A DNA stretch of 64,000 nucleotides, from assembly GCA_015179045.1 (NCBI GenBank), contig WHUZ01000004.1, positions 434,001-498,000 on the forward strand, read 5' to 3'. Both the position numbers and the translations under genes were made by a program. Below the pieces are notes generated by a model. That model saw only the letters and a program-made list of their open reading frames with translations. It was not told where the DNA came from and made no database searches. Below, one piece after another: positions 34,979 through 45,952 of this stretch (position 1 is the first letter of the stretch; every line of letters starts with the position of its first letter). The stretch is from Kalaharituber pfeilii. Taxonomy: Eukaryota > Ascomycota > Pezizomycetes > Pezizales > Pezizaceae.

Positions 34979-36051
34979 TTGTATGGTATGGCCCTCAAAT
35001 TCACGTTGATAATGGGAGGAATCAAAAGGCCCTCGGGACCTTTTGCTGGTGTTCCAGATCTACAAGTATGCGTATATAATAAGCATCCCATTGTCGACGA
35101 ACAGCACGCCCTACCCAAACGACAAGCAGTGAGTGGTTGTATACTGGTATGTGCTTATCCACCAGCTGGACAAGTGCCCATTAGCGGATATACAGAAGAG
35201 GGTTATGTTGCAATGGCATTCCCATATCTCGTTCCTACTGGAGTGGGAGATATATTGCAACAGGACTGGCACAAGAAGGCCGACGTTACTGAGTACTTCA
35301 ACTATCTCTTGAGGTAAATGATGGGTGATTTGTAGATCCCCGTTTATATTCTTTGCTTCAAATACCCGTCTTCGCCGACAGGGGGTAGATTCTTAAAAAA
35401 GTTCATGAGGAAGGCTCACTTCGAACGGGCAACAGTGAGGCAAATGAGGGGGAAATTAAGCCTGGGCCTAGCTTAATGCCAGGGAGACTGTGCCCAGTAT
35501 GCAGCTGGAATTTCAGGCCTTGCTCTTCTGCTCGTAGAGCCATTAATCTCCAAGAATATCTTCAAGTGGTACGAGGCATCTGTCTGTCTTGTTAGGCGCT
35601 TAAACTCTACATAGAGAAGTTGGTACGTCGCATAGCCAACACAACCATGGGGACGAGGCTAGAGGGAATGAAGGTCGAGAGCCGGTGGGGTCCAATATAT
35701 GAGGGGCAGCTTAGAGACTCTGGGTACCTGCGTGAATTCATCTGGATTGCTGATACACCGAGAGTCTTATCATACTGCTATTGTTGCCTGCGGTGTTACC
35801 TCCATATGCATAAGTATGCAGATGCATGCATCTGCAATGTGCCTGTGGATGACCGACTACTTAATATACTACATAGTAAGTACAAATGGTCTCACAGGCC
35901 CACGCCTCTACTTCCCACACACACACCAGAGTGGCCGGCACCGTACATCGATTTCCACAGATGGTTGTGTTTGTGCGAAGCAGTTGCCTCCCAAGCCGGA
36001 CTTACTAGTACTAGTACCGAGTTGGCCCCATGCCAAGACCCTGGCTGCTAA
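34979..36051 (+). mobile_element. Helitron fossil (Rep/helicase protein remnant)
   Basis: The 112-codon ORF 34979-35317 carries a pattern found ahead of the Rep domain in fungal Helitron proteins (ISGYTEEGYVAMAFPYLVPT followed by a YFNYLLR end). Further on, the ORF at 35620-36051 contains DSGYLREFIWIADTPRV, which resembles the Helitron Rep two-histidine (HUH) segment with both histidines replaced. Stops and frame shifts separate the pieces, and no helicase part is seen, so this is a dead fragment. Element ends were not located. Confidence 0.6.
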
Positions 36052-36363
36052 AAGCTGAGTTCTGACACTACAGTATCATTCCGCATAACCTGCGTTACTT
36101 AAAGGGCAACAAATACATTCGACACCCATAAATCTTACGAACGCTCGGAATTCAGAGGTATGAAACGAAAAGACCTAGCGCCCCCACGTGATTTATAACC
36201 CAAGCCTGCCAATTTACCCTACTCCAAAATTGATAGAAAGGAAATGAGAAATCAAACAAATCGTCAGTACGGATACTTCACTTATATGAACACCCCGTCA
36301 CTGCTTCTGAGATAGGTTTACCCGGGTCTAGTCTAGGTATGGAGATGTTATCTTTGCTTCTCT

Positions 36364-36907
36364 CTATCGCCCCACTTTGCGTTCCAGCTGCTCGACCCTG
36401 TTCCTAAACCCCTTTACCATCTCGCCTAGCCGCTTGATCTTGAGAAACTCTGTCTCCAATTCATCGCACTGTCGCAAGATATCCCGTAAGGTCTCAATTT
36501 CTAAAGTTGCTCTATCCACAATGTGGCTGGACCTCTTATGTGTAGCTTGGGTTGATGCACGGGTTTGCTCACTCAACTGATCCATCCAGTTAGTTCAATC
36601 ATCAAGGAGAGTGTGGCATCTTTAGTCTGTCTCGAGGGTATCATACAGTCTGCACACGTGCCGTTATCGCCGCCATCAACCCATCAAAGTGTGCACTCAA
36701 TGCTGCAAGGGCATTTGAATCAAGAGACAGCCCCCCAGTAGTGGATGAACTCGGAGACCCAGTTGAGTTTGCAGGAGATAGACCTAGGGAACGTTGCGTC
36801 TGACGGAGGAACTGCAGGTCCGCATGAGAGATATTTTGTAGATTCAGATGGTTCGAGTGTGATGAAGATGCAGGAGAGGCTTGCGATGGTGGATGACGAG
36901 CGGACAT
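36364..36907 (-). CDS. BLOC-1 subunit-like coiled-coil protein
   Basis: Exons 36647-36907 and 36364-36576 (70-nt intron with CTAAC branch site) join to 157 residues. The N-terminal third is Ser-rich and probably disordered (QASPASSSHSNH). The rest is continuous helix: LAALSAHFDGLMAAITARVQ, then repeated hydrophobic heptads in LRDILRQCDELETEFLKIKR and MVKGFRNRVEQLERKVGR. Size and layout resemble fungal BLOC-1 subunits of the CNL1 type, which act at endosomes with Rab5 and its GAP, but short coiled coils are easily confused. Another small tethering or kinetochore subunit is possible. The splice removes a tempting in-frame ATG at the start of the second ORF. Confidence 0.5.
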
Positions 36908-39029
36908 TTGCGGGCTCTAGAAATTGACAGGCCTTTCCAGGAAGTTGGTTGTTCTCGTGCCCCAGGGCGCGACTTGCTAGCTGGTGGGCAGGGCCGGTTA
37001 GGATTGCTGTCGACAGCAACAGCAGACAGTGCAATGGAGGTCCAAGCTTGGGGGAAGTGGGAATTTGGGGGGAGGGCCGAGAGCAAGCTTCCCGGAGGCC
37101 TATTGAATTTCACATGTGCATGTGGGGATACGTGCGTCTTGCGGCCGCGAAGCGCTTGCTCAGTGGCCCTGAAGTCTACACTCCGATTTGCTGCTCGTGG
37201 GAGGGTCGGAGGATAGAACTCGGGAGTGGTTGCAGTATGGAATTTAGAACGGTTGCGATATGCAATGATGTCGTTTGGTGCCAGGGGTGCCGCATAAGAT
37301 GCAGACGCAGGGATCGATCTCCGACTTTTATGCAACGTCGGGCGCCAGGCTAGCGACACCGAGCGTGTCATTCAGGCACTGTTGAGGCACAGGCTGCGAT
37401 GCCATCGCGCAGTTTCCCGCCTGCATCCAATCACATCTTAGCATGTAGGTACAAAAGGCAGTTGATTCAGAGCAGGCTTAACCAGACCATCATAAGCAAA
37501 CGTTAAACCCACATAACTTCCATTGGAACTAATCTCAACCTTCTGCAGGTATCTTTAACTCCGATGGCCGCAACTTGAAAGCCGGTATGATATCACGAGC
37601 TTCCGTTGGTCCAGAATGGTAATACCTAAAGCATGTGCCGAAATTGACAGAATGCATACCCTTCAGACTTGGCCTGCAGGCGGTGGATTTATGTATGTTG
37701 TTCGGCTACATCTAGATCTGAAGTTTGGCCTTTCTGCATATCTGGTAGACAAGGGCAAGCGGCTTCACCAACGCCCGGCAGGAAGGCATATAGCGACCGC
37801 AAGGAAAGCTCGAAAGGGAATAATACCTTAGTATCAATCCATAACCAATCCCCGGCTTTATATAGGAAATTTATCTCAGTCCATGAAATCGAGATTTCAT
37901 GTACCAGCTTGAAAATCGATGGAACATAAGAATCTGTATGCACAATTGACTCCGGAATTATGAAAAATAACAAGCCGACGTTTCCGCAATATTTGATACC
38001 CATGGGCAACTTCAGCACCACAACATCGCTTACAGCTTAGGGTTACACTTACTTACAAACGTTTCTCTACATGCGCTTCTAGAATATGCTTGTTACCCTG
38101 GTCCACTCGGACCTTCAGCGGGACGTTCCCGAACTTTTCGTCAGAGTCGCTCTATTTTCCAGGGCTATTAAAGCTTTGTTACTTTACCGCGGCCATGGGA
38201 TATCGCGGTTAAAGAATGTCTCGAGAACAAGAGTAGGGCGCCAGCATATAAGAACAATGGGATCCCATAATTCTGTGACAATCTCGTTGCTCACAGCCTG
38301 GCAAGACGCTGCTTCGTTCTTTGCGTCTCTTCTCACCTCAATTCAGCCCGCCCTTGGACGAATTTGGGATAATACCTAACTTCGACCTACTTAGTTTGGC
38401 TTGCAAAAGATGCTGTAGTTCGATAAGTAATCGCAACAGCCATAGATGAAAAGTCCAATAATAATAGTGGTACGGCATTGAAATTAATCTTATTTTATCG
38501 TGCATTTGCCCGCGTGTAGAACCAGATGCGCTATTGCAAGAAGCTTTTTTTGCAGGGTTCAGACAGTGCAGCGCCAACCTAATTACATCAGCGCACAAAA
38601 CTTCAAAGTTTCACTGCTGGAGATGACATCATCTCCCGCGATACTTGATGCAGGTCCTGTCAATCGACCTCCGTCCCGACGACAATTTTTTGATATGAAT
38701 GCAAGAAACGAATGTTAACAGGCGTCATTGTAGAAATCCTGAAATTGGGTGCTTATGACGCCTGGCACACTAGAAGATTCGGCATTGCTGCCGGGTGTTA
38801 GCCTAGCTACAGGAAGGCAGCTATCTTGATTAAAATGTCTTGTTTGACGTTTAAAAGCAGGGAGCATTGGATATAAAAGGACCCTAGCCTGGAGTCTGGC
38901 ACTCTTCATCAATCAATATCAAAGATTCTGAGGCTTATCCAAACACGCTACGGCCTTTAAGACACACGAACGCCAATACAAGGCACAATAAATACTCTCA
39001 TCCTCTACAAAATATTAGTAGTTGCCATA
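36908..39029. other. intergenic region without a recognised gene
   Basis: Upstream of the BLOC-1-like gene an ORF stays open on both strands to about 37370, probably by composition. The rest, to the small MG-start gene, shows nothing conserved. A TATA-like TATAAAA lies at 38873-38879, about 150 bp before the next start codon. Confidence 0.5.
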
Positions 39030-39434
39030 ATGGGTGCTGTCGTCTCTTGCGTATGTAACCCACCATAGATTGGACCAATAATTGAACCAGGAAGCTAACA
39101 TTGCCGTTTATAGATTGCATCCATCTTCCGCGCCATTGGCAATGCCTGCATGGCAATCGTTAACGGCATTGCTTACATCCTCAAGGCCATTATTAACGGC
39201 GTCGCAAAGTATGCTAGTTCCCCTTTATTTCATGATTGGCAATAATAAAGTCCACTAATACTTGCTATTTGCAGTGTCCTCGATGTTCTCATCTCATGCT
39301 TGACTTGCGGCAGGGCAGGAAGAGGCGTGGGTACCCGCAGAGGCGTGGGTACCGGCAGAGGCGTGGGTACCGGCACGACTACCAGGCGAAGACATTATTT
39401 TGGGCCAAGGACAACGGCGACCACCGCGTACTGA
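39030..39434 (+). CDS. small conserved MGAVVSC-type fungal protein, probably N-myristoylated
   Basis: Exons 39030-39050, 39114-39208 and 39275-39434 join to 91 residues, too split to appear as one ORF. The start MGAVVSC followed by IASIFRAIGNACMAIVNGIA and YILKAIINGVANVLDVLIS matches a small ascomycete protein family of unknown function that I recall. It has a Gly2 suited to N-myristoylation, a nearby Cys for palmitoylation and a hydrophobic helix-Gly-helix body, all consistent with membrane association. A TCG-rich segment leads into three perfect 18-bp repeats (39321-39374) adding RGVGTR/G units. The Arg/Thr/Gly tail is longer than I expect for the family. Confidence 0.7.
39321..39374 (+). 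repeat. three 18-bp in-frame tandem repeats
   Basis: Units AGAGGCGTGGGTACCNGC at 39321-39338, 39339-39356 and 39357-39374; the only difference is one base in the first. They encode RGVGTR, RGVGTG, RGVGTG in the preceding gene and can expand or contract without breaking its frame. Confidence 0.95.
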
Positions 39435-39952
39435 ACCGGTGAACTGTGGACTGCACTTGATGTTGGTGGCAGGAGAGAAGGATGGACTGTATGATATGAA
39501 TAGGTTCTCCTTGGCTGGCTTGGGTCTGGTTAGGCTGGCGTTCTTTATATTTCCATTTTCTATGCTGTCGTGTCATCTTTCTTAGCGTACACCTTTATAA
39601 AGGTTTTTATTTTCATATCTCTAAACATTTCCTTTTGATTTTTACGGCCTCGTGGGTATACGGTATTTGATATGACTGGAATGATATTGAGTTACATATC
39701 CGAAAGCGTCAATAATTGCAATGAGAGAATATTTTGCATGAGCGTTGCTTGACATGAGCCTAATTTCCATGGATCCTGAGACCTTCATCAAATCTGCTCG
39801 AGAATCTCCCAAGGCTTGAACATCGACTCAATTCATCGCCCATCGCAAGTGATTAATTTTAATATTACCGGTTTCCTAGTTTTCACTATCCCCGCAAATA
39901 CTCGAGATCGACGTGCACTCCCTCTTAAACATCCGAACCGGGGGCAGTTTCA
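39435..39952. other. intergenic, no gene seen
   Basis: 518 bp between the small MG-start gene and the SDR gene; AT-rich, with no conserved ORF. Confidence 0.5.
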
Positions 39953-40774
39953 ATGTCCAACTTCATTCTCTGCAGCCCTGCGTCGTCAGGGCTCTCCCTC
40001 GCCATAGCCCAATACCTTTTCAAAACCACCAGACTGAACCTTGTCTGCACTACACGCGAGTCCAATTCGCACGAAGTCCGCAGTGCAATCATCAGGCCCT
40101 TTAGGGCTGAGATGGTTCGGGGCGAACTCCTTTCCGACCGGATCAAAGTCGTCCGTATCGACATGGTGAACGAAAAGAGCATGCGCGCCGCCGCGCAGCA
40201 AGTTCCAGAGCTATTGGGGATGTCACCGGTCCTGCGCTTCGCCTGGATTTGCCCGGGTGTGCTCTACCCTGAGCGCAACCCGGAGGAGCTCGAAGTCGAG
40301 AAGGTCAAGGAAATGTTCAATGTCAATGCCATAGGGCCCCTGCTTATGCTGAAGCACTTTGGAAGGTTCCTCCCAAGGGGCGGCACCGAGCTGTCACAGC
40401 ATACAGAGGGCCTGCCGACGCAGGTGGGGGCGATGTGGGTGAATATGTCGGCGAGGTTAGGGTCTATATCAGATAACGACCTGGGAGGTTGGTACTCGTA
40501 TCGGTCGAGCAAGGCGGCACTGAACCAAATTACAAAGACGTTTGATATCCATCTGAAGCAGCAGGGGTACAATGCAATGTGCATCGGGATGCATCCCGGG
40601 ACTGTCAAGACGAAGTTGGCGAGAGGGCAGTTCTGGAGAGGAGTACAACATGCAGGGAAGCTTCTGATGGAGCCGGCAGAAGCGGCAGAGAAGGTTGTCA
40701 CAGTGGCGAGGAACATGGAGTTGGAGAGGAGAGGACGGTGTTGGGATTATAAGGGTAATGAAGTATTACCGTGA
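39953..40774 (+). CDS. short-chain dehydrogenase/reductase family protein
   Basis: Single exon of 273 residues with the SDR Rossmann layout, most like the C-factor/sniffer-like group. The cofactor loop reads SPASSGLSLAIAQYL, so the first Gly of the usual TGxxxGIG motif is replaced by Pro and the last by Ser, an unusual cofactor site. An Asp-containing strand (VVRIDM), the NAIGPLLMLKHF helix, the catalytic Ser in VNMSARLGS, and the YRSSK motif with Tyr and Lys follow. PGTVKTKL is the family's typical loop after the active site. The substrate is unknown. The upstream frame has no nearby alternative ATG that extends homology. Confidence 0.85.
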   Translation: MSNFILCSPASSGLSLAIAQYLFKTTRLNLVCTTRESNSHEVRSAIIRPFRAEMVRGELLSDRIKVVRIDMVNEKSMRAAAQQVPELLGMSPVLRFAWICPGVLYPERNPEELEVEKVKEMFNVNAIGPLLMLKHFGRFLPRGGTELSQHTEGLPTQVGAMWVNMSARLGSISDNDLGGWYSYRSSKAALNQITKTFDIHLKQQGYNAMCIGMHPGTVKTKLARGQFWRGVQHAGKLLMEPAEAAEKVVTVARNMELERRGRCWDYKGNEVLP

Positions 40775-41022
40775 GTATATGGGGTTTTATTTACTTGATG
40801 TTTTGTATACTATATGTTTGTGACGCTTGATTCTGGTTCTACATGATTTTCCAGTCATGAGACTCTGTGAAGTGCCCTGATAAACACCAAAACGCCGGCC
40901 AGTCTATGAAACCATGAAAAGAGAATGAAAGAAGTAACGCCAATGATATAGTACAACCCAGCCAAGTATATACAGTACTTAATTGCTTATCCAGGTTAAT
41001 TGCTCACAATGTATCCTGCAAG

Positions 41023-42261
41023 TCACTTCCGACGGGTTGTGAAGCTCCCTCCTGAAGACGGAGGACTGGATTCAGATTTAGAGCCTCCTTTGGAATATGG
41101 AAGTGAGCCTGACCTAGGTCTAGAGTCCCTTCGCCAGGATATGGGCCAACTGGGTGCATTTCTCTGATTTGCTGGTTGGAGATTGTCTCCAGTTGGCGCA
41201 GGAAATGTGTTACCCCTCGAGAATGAAGGTGAGTTAGATTTAGGCCCCGTATCTCCTTTGAAGAATTGAGCCGAACTAGCCGCAGGCCTTGTTTCCCTTC
41301 TTGAGAATGATGGTGAGCTAAACTCAGGCCTCATATCTCCCTTTGTGGAATGATGGAAACTAGGCGCAGGCCTGGAATCCCCTCGTTGATAGTTGCCTCT
41401 TCCATTATCATTGCCACGTTGGTAACCAGGTTTATTGTCAACAATTCCTCGAGAGGGCATTGTACTGCGATGTCCACTTGGACCATCACGCTGATAGGGG
41501 CGTTGGGACTGGCCTTGACCCCACGACTGACTTTGACTCCGTACATGGCTCTGCTGCTGGCTACTAAAACGGCCATCCTGGCTCCACCCTCTATCACTAC
41601 TATCACCGCGTCTATCCAACTTGTAGCTCTCTGTGTCTGATATCTGGCCATGATCATGGTCTCCTCCACTTCCCCTTCCTTGAGTAGAAATATTGTTTCT
41701 CCTGCTCGCGCTTGTGCTTTGACTTTCCTCTTGCCAATGCAGCTTACGCAATTGCAGCTCCAGAGCAGCAATTCTGGCTTCCTCGTGCTTTGTCAGAAAC
41801 CTCTCTACTCCCTGCTTAACCTCTTTCCTCAACACCTCAACTGGTGTCGTGACACTCTCCTCATAAGGAAAAAACGCCAGGCAGCCCTTCAAGGGATATC
41901 TTGGGAAACCTCCATCCTGCGGGATCCCAACGCCTTTTGGTGTCTTTGGGCCGATGACAGAACCATCCCTTCCCCACCCTTGCTCGCGCAATTCCGCCAG
42001 CACGAGTTCCCTGATTCGCCGCGCAATATTAACTCGCACGCAAGCCTTTGTCGATAAAGACTTTTTCGTGGTGTTGACGATGAGCACGAACTCCTGTTCC
42101 TGCCGCTTGTACTTGGCCAAGAGTTTATTCCGGATGGGGTTGAATGGATTATTAATGAAGTGGAAGAGGGCAAGGACCTGGCCTGTGACAGAATAGCGGA
42201 CAGTAAAATTTTTGGTAGAGCTCAGGATGCGCAGGCCAGAGATGGTGGGGATGAGGGGCAT
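41023..42261 (-). CDS. hypothetical protein with conserved N-terminal domain and 14-residue-repeat tail
   Basis: Single ORF. I prefer Met at 42261 over 42312 because structured sequence begins there. I do not recognise the family. The first 180 residues look globular (LRILSSTKNFTVRYSVTGQV, LALFHFINNPFNPIRNKLLA, ARRIRELVLAELREQGWGRD) and the basic start could be mitochondrial. After a coiled-coil segment (EEARIAALELQLRKLHWQEE) the protein becomes Ser/Gly/Arg/Gln-rich. Its last 120 residues hold 14-residue units of the form GDxRPxxxSPSFSR, at least five recognisable, in DNA corresponding to 42-bp repeats around 41080-41370. Such a tail may mediate RNA binding or condensation; that is inference. 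Confidence 0.65.
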   Translation of the reverse strand: MPLIPTISGLRILSSTKNFTVRYSVTGQVLALFHFINNPFNPIRNKLLAKYKRQEQEFVLIVNTTKKSLSTKACVRVNIARRIRELVLAELREQGWGRDGSVIGPKTPKGVGIPQDGGFPRYPLKGCLAFFPYEESVTTPVEVLRKEVKQGVERFLTKHEEARIAALELQLRKLHWQEESQSTSASRRNNISTQGRGSGGDHDHGQISDTESYKLDRRGDSSDRGWSQDGRFSSQQQSHVRSQSQSWGQGQSQRPYQRDGPSGHRSTMPSRGIVDNKPGYQRGNDNGRGNYQRGDSRPAPSFHHSTKGDMRPEFSSPSFSRRETRPAASSAQFFKGDTGPKSNSPSFSRGNTFPAPTGDNLQPANQRNAPSWPISWRRDSRPRSGSLPYSKGGSKSESSPPSSGGSFTTRRK

Positions 42262-42312
42262 CGTGGTCGGTCTGCTCTGCCAGGCGCATGGAGGGGCTAC
42301 ATGGACGTGCAA

Positions 42313-43476
42313 TGTAGGTGAATACTATGGTGGGTGGAACTTAGAGGTTGAGGGTAACAACTCTGTAAGCCAGTGGAAATTTTTTCTTTTACTACTGTAG
42401 TCTCATGCCCTCTCTACAACTACAGTTTCCCTTGCTATACCGGTCCGGTATTATTAGTGCATCCGGTATAGCAAGAGGGTTTTGTATGGGAACGGAATGT
42501 AGCAGCCTGAGAGCATCCGGTATAGCAAGGTTTCCGGTACAGCGGCACTTGCCCCCTGTCTCCATACAAATAATATTTGCTATACCGGATACACTAATAC
42601 TTACACGTCCAATCTTGGCTGCCCCCACCACCTTGAACACGCTTACTAAACTTGACTTTACATAATTAAATTAGGCTGTCATTGCCGATCTACTTCCCAA
42701 TTAGGCAATTTCCATTATTTTTGCTGCCCATCGCTATTGTATTTCCCAAGCATTTTTTTATAACGGAACCTTGCTATACCCGGATCTGTAGACCTATACC
42801 AGATGGATTCCGGGTATAGCAAGGGAAAACTGTACATACAAATGTTTATTACATAAGCCCCTCAATCCTGGAGGTACCGTAGTTCTGGCACGAGACCACG
42901 CGCCTTGAAGATTTCGCGCCAACCAGAGAGTGCTTTGGACGCCCCTGTACAATAGCATTGTGCACCTAAACATTAGTGTATTGTAGCCGTGAATTCAACT
43001 TCAGACACTGGCACCGTGAGTATTTAGACTGTCTGCATAACATGTTATCCTTCTTGACAATATTGAACAAAGATGCATTCTAATTCAGGACATACGTATT
43101 ATTAACTTCAAGTTCGCGTGTTGCAAGGTGTATCTTAACATTAGAACCAAGCTTCTCTTTCGTATGCCATATGTGGTCCTGTGTCCAGACTCTTAATCGG
43201 GTGGTTCGACACTAAATGAGTCTGAATACGGGAACATAAATGAAGAAGTTGTGCTCAAATTGATCGTAGAAGCCATATGCAAGATACAGAGAATAGAATG
43301 GTACAAGCTGAACGGTTTAAGGAAACCCACCACCACGTCGTGACCCTCCAATCTTTATTGAAATCGTCTAGGTGATATAACCTGAATAGCAATCACCAAT
43401 TTCAGCAAGCCCTAGGTCTTCAAGATGCCCGGCATTGTCATTGTTTGCGTTCTTCATCATGCAACTGCCATTGTTT
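42313..43476. other. intergenic region containing a MITE
   Basis: Apart from the inverted-repeat element at 42423-42832 I see no gene. The remainder is AT-rich. Confidence 0.5.
42423..42832. mobile_element. 410-bp Tc1/mariner-pogo type MITE with nested palindromes
   Basis: The left end CAGTTTCCCTTGCTATACCG (42423) is matched by the inverted right end ending GTATAGCAAGGGAAAACTG (42832). TA dinucleotides at 42421-42422 and 42833-42834 flank both, fitting the TA target duplication of this superfamily. Inside, the motif CCGGTATAGCAA occurs repeatedly in both orientations. A second inverted pair (about 42447-42490 against 42562-42600) shares GTATTANTAG, ATCCGGTATAGCAA and TTTGTATGG. There is no transposase, so it would need one in trans. 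Confidence 0.8.
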
Positions 43477-44612
43477 TCACCACTCTTCGTCTTTCGCTGC
43501 CTTTAGTGCTTGCTCTACATTTTCAGCCCGCTCCCCAGAACCAGGTCCATCAAAGCCTCTCCCTTCCCTCAAGTCCTCCAGAGTCTGCTTCACCACGAAC
43601 AGTAATGCAGCCTTTTTTTTTCTTTTTTTTCCGACATCCTCAACAACTGTGACAGGAACCGGGTTAGAGCCCTCTATGTCCGTCCTATTGGCCAAGGTGT
43701 TACAGTTGGATTCATAATAATATTCAGGGTCAGGCAACCCGAACCAGAGAAGTAGGACTACTAAGGAAACAAGTGACGCCATGACCGTATGATTTGGTGA
43801 ACAGAGAATGGCGATAGCGCGCACTTATTCGCTCGGAGTGAATTGCTGTTTGCCTATTGTGCAAACACTTTGCTAAGAAGCTGCAAGCTGATTTCGATAG
43901 TGCGCATATCGTTTTGGAGAGCAAGCATGTTTTCTCCTTCTCCATATCTGCATGTGCGGGTGGGACGTAGCTATCAAGGACAGTATGCGGCACTTGACTA
44001 CAGACAGTCTTCGAAAACTCAACATCTGTATCCTTAAGGTTCCCACAAAATAAAATACATAGGTAGAGGATCACAGCCCCCACATGCATCGATATACCGA
44101 CTGAAAGCGTAGCCCAGTCATACTAAGTCCAGGTAGCAGGTGAATTACAGGCTGGTAAGAATTTTTCTTGGCCAGTTGTTGAGATACGAAGTATGCCTTG
44201 AGAAAATGGCCATGAGAAGCTTGACCAGAAAACGAAGAACCAAGCGAGCATAACGCCGTATTTGAGCAGGCTATGAGGCCGACAGGTAGGCTCAGAGCTA
44301 TTCATTTCACATTCTTATATGATAACGTATTGAAGGTATGATAAGTTCACCAACAAATGCGCACTCACACAGCAGTGAAATGGCCATATCCTGAACAGAC
44401 AAAACTTTCTGTATGGGTGCTGAGGCTGCTCATCCTCAATAAGAGCCATAGTTTTGAGCTTGTACACCCGCTTCTACCGGGGCCATCATTGTGCCCTCTG
44501 CCGGAGTTTGAGAAGGTGTAGCATTTGCTTCAGGGGCCCTTGGGTTTGGGGATGGGATGAGGACAAGGCTATTAGGAAGAATGGATTGAAGAGCAGCAGG
44601 CGTGAAGTCCAT
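43477..44612 (-). CDS. tentative multi-exon small membrane-protein gene
   Basis: Low confidence. A minus-strand start at 44612 (MDFTPAALQSILPNSLVLIP) opens a Pro/Ala-rich segment. A GT donor near 44469 and acceptor near 44422 lead to APIQKVLSVQDMAISLL, and a GTGAGT donor near 44369 leads across to an exon around 44295-44100. Downstream the strand keeps protein-like pieces, including a helix LQNDMRTIEISLQLLSKVFA that ends at a stop at 43854-43856, and a hydrophobic start (MASLVSLVVLLLWFGLPDPE) at 43782 ending at 43477. I could not settle which exons belong together; there may be one gene or two. The hydrophobic segments suggest membrane or secreted products. Confidence 0.3.
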
Positions 44613-45952
44613 AGTTGTACTTGATACTGGCTATAAGCTCGAGCCTGGGCCCTGGGATGCGAATCTCCTTTTATAATTAGATTCCCTTGGTACAGTAGGC
44701 AGCTACAACTGCACGTGGACAGGATAATATATGTTTGGGGTAGATTGCCGTGTGCTATGGATTTGCGAGAGGCAGCTTGAATCTTGATACGAGCCAGAGA
44801 TGTTTAAGGATGCCATTTAACCTCCTAGACCATACTTGTGTAATGCTACCTATAACCAATTTCGTTGGGGATGCCCCTTTTGGTTAGACGAGTACTTCTT
44901 CTGGCTTTACAGTACCTAAATAGAGGAGGCACGTGTTCGTCTGGCTCGCGAGATACGCGCGCGAGAGGGACTTTTGGTGATATAAAAGCTTTTATACAGT
45001 TGCAGTCTCAACTTACAATTTGAACCCATACCTTACGCAACTGCGAAGCTCAAACTTACCGGTACAGTTCGTCTAACGGCAACCAAACTTACAATTCGAA
45101 CAAGTGCCCCCACCTTTACCTGCACCACCACCTCCGCTGTGTCACAGCTACATTGCCACGCCAGGCTCCGTCGTCGTCGTTGCGGAGCTTTATTACCACC
45201 TCGAGGTCAACCCCCAGGACACTACTCCCTGCTCGTGCCGCCCCCCAAAGGAGAACCTATGCAAACTCCCCGCTGCAGCCGAAGAAGATTTTGGATTTCC
45301 AGTGTTGCCAATCATTGCCATATTTGTTGGGAATATCGGGACTGTTTTATTTCTTGGTGCAGCAGCGGCAGGGAATGGGGCCCAAGGAGATGGAGAGGAG
45401 AGGTGAGTAGGTAGTAGATAGCAGTAGCAGCAGCAGTAGAAGTAGTTGGTATTTGGTGGGAATTGAGGTAGTGGAGGTCTTTTTGTGACTGTTGGGGACA
45501 TGAGTATGGAAGATGGGAAGGTCAGGTGGTGAGTGGGAAGGTAGGTGACGGGTGGCTGTGCCTGCGGGGATGTGTGGTTGTGTATGTGTCTTGTGCGTTG
45601 TGCTTCTTGGTAGCGTGGTGATACTAGTGGTGGTTGCTGGGGAGGCGGTTGATGTAGTCGCTACCCCCTGAATTATTGCACGCCGCATGCTTTGCAGATG
45701 ACGATTATCCTATCAACTGTGAGAAAATACTGGAGTACTGACCAGTCTGGAGCTATCGTTTTATGCAACCTGCAATACTCAGGGGGCTACGAGTATATTC
45801 CCACCAAGAATGGAACACCCCTCCTCCCTCAACCTCCGAAAGCAACTATCCCAACCCCACCACCAGCTCGCAACCAAACGCAGACACAAACATATAAACA
45901 CACGCACGCACACACACACATCCAGTGAGCACCAAGCAATATACACACAGAC
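44613..45952. other. intergenic region upstream of UMP/CMP kinase
   Basis: ORFs at 45104-45414 lie in C/A-rich sequence and resemble no family. TATAAAAGCTTTTATA at 44981-44996 is a perfect 16-bp palindrome containing a TATA box, about 950 bp before the kinase start. A CA repeat (45899-45921) lies within 35 bp of that start. Confidence 0.5.

Noticed and set aside
36844..37371. 175-codon minus-strand ORF upstream of the BLOC-1-like gene
   Set aside because: It is in a different frame from the coherent two-exon model and resembles no family; both strands stay open by composition.
45104..45414. Overlapping 85-100-codon plus-strand ORFs upstream of URA6
   Set aside because: Three frames open at once in biased C/A-rich DNA; no family-like motif.
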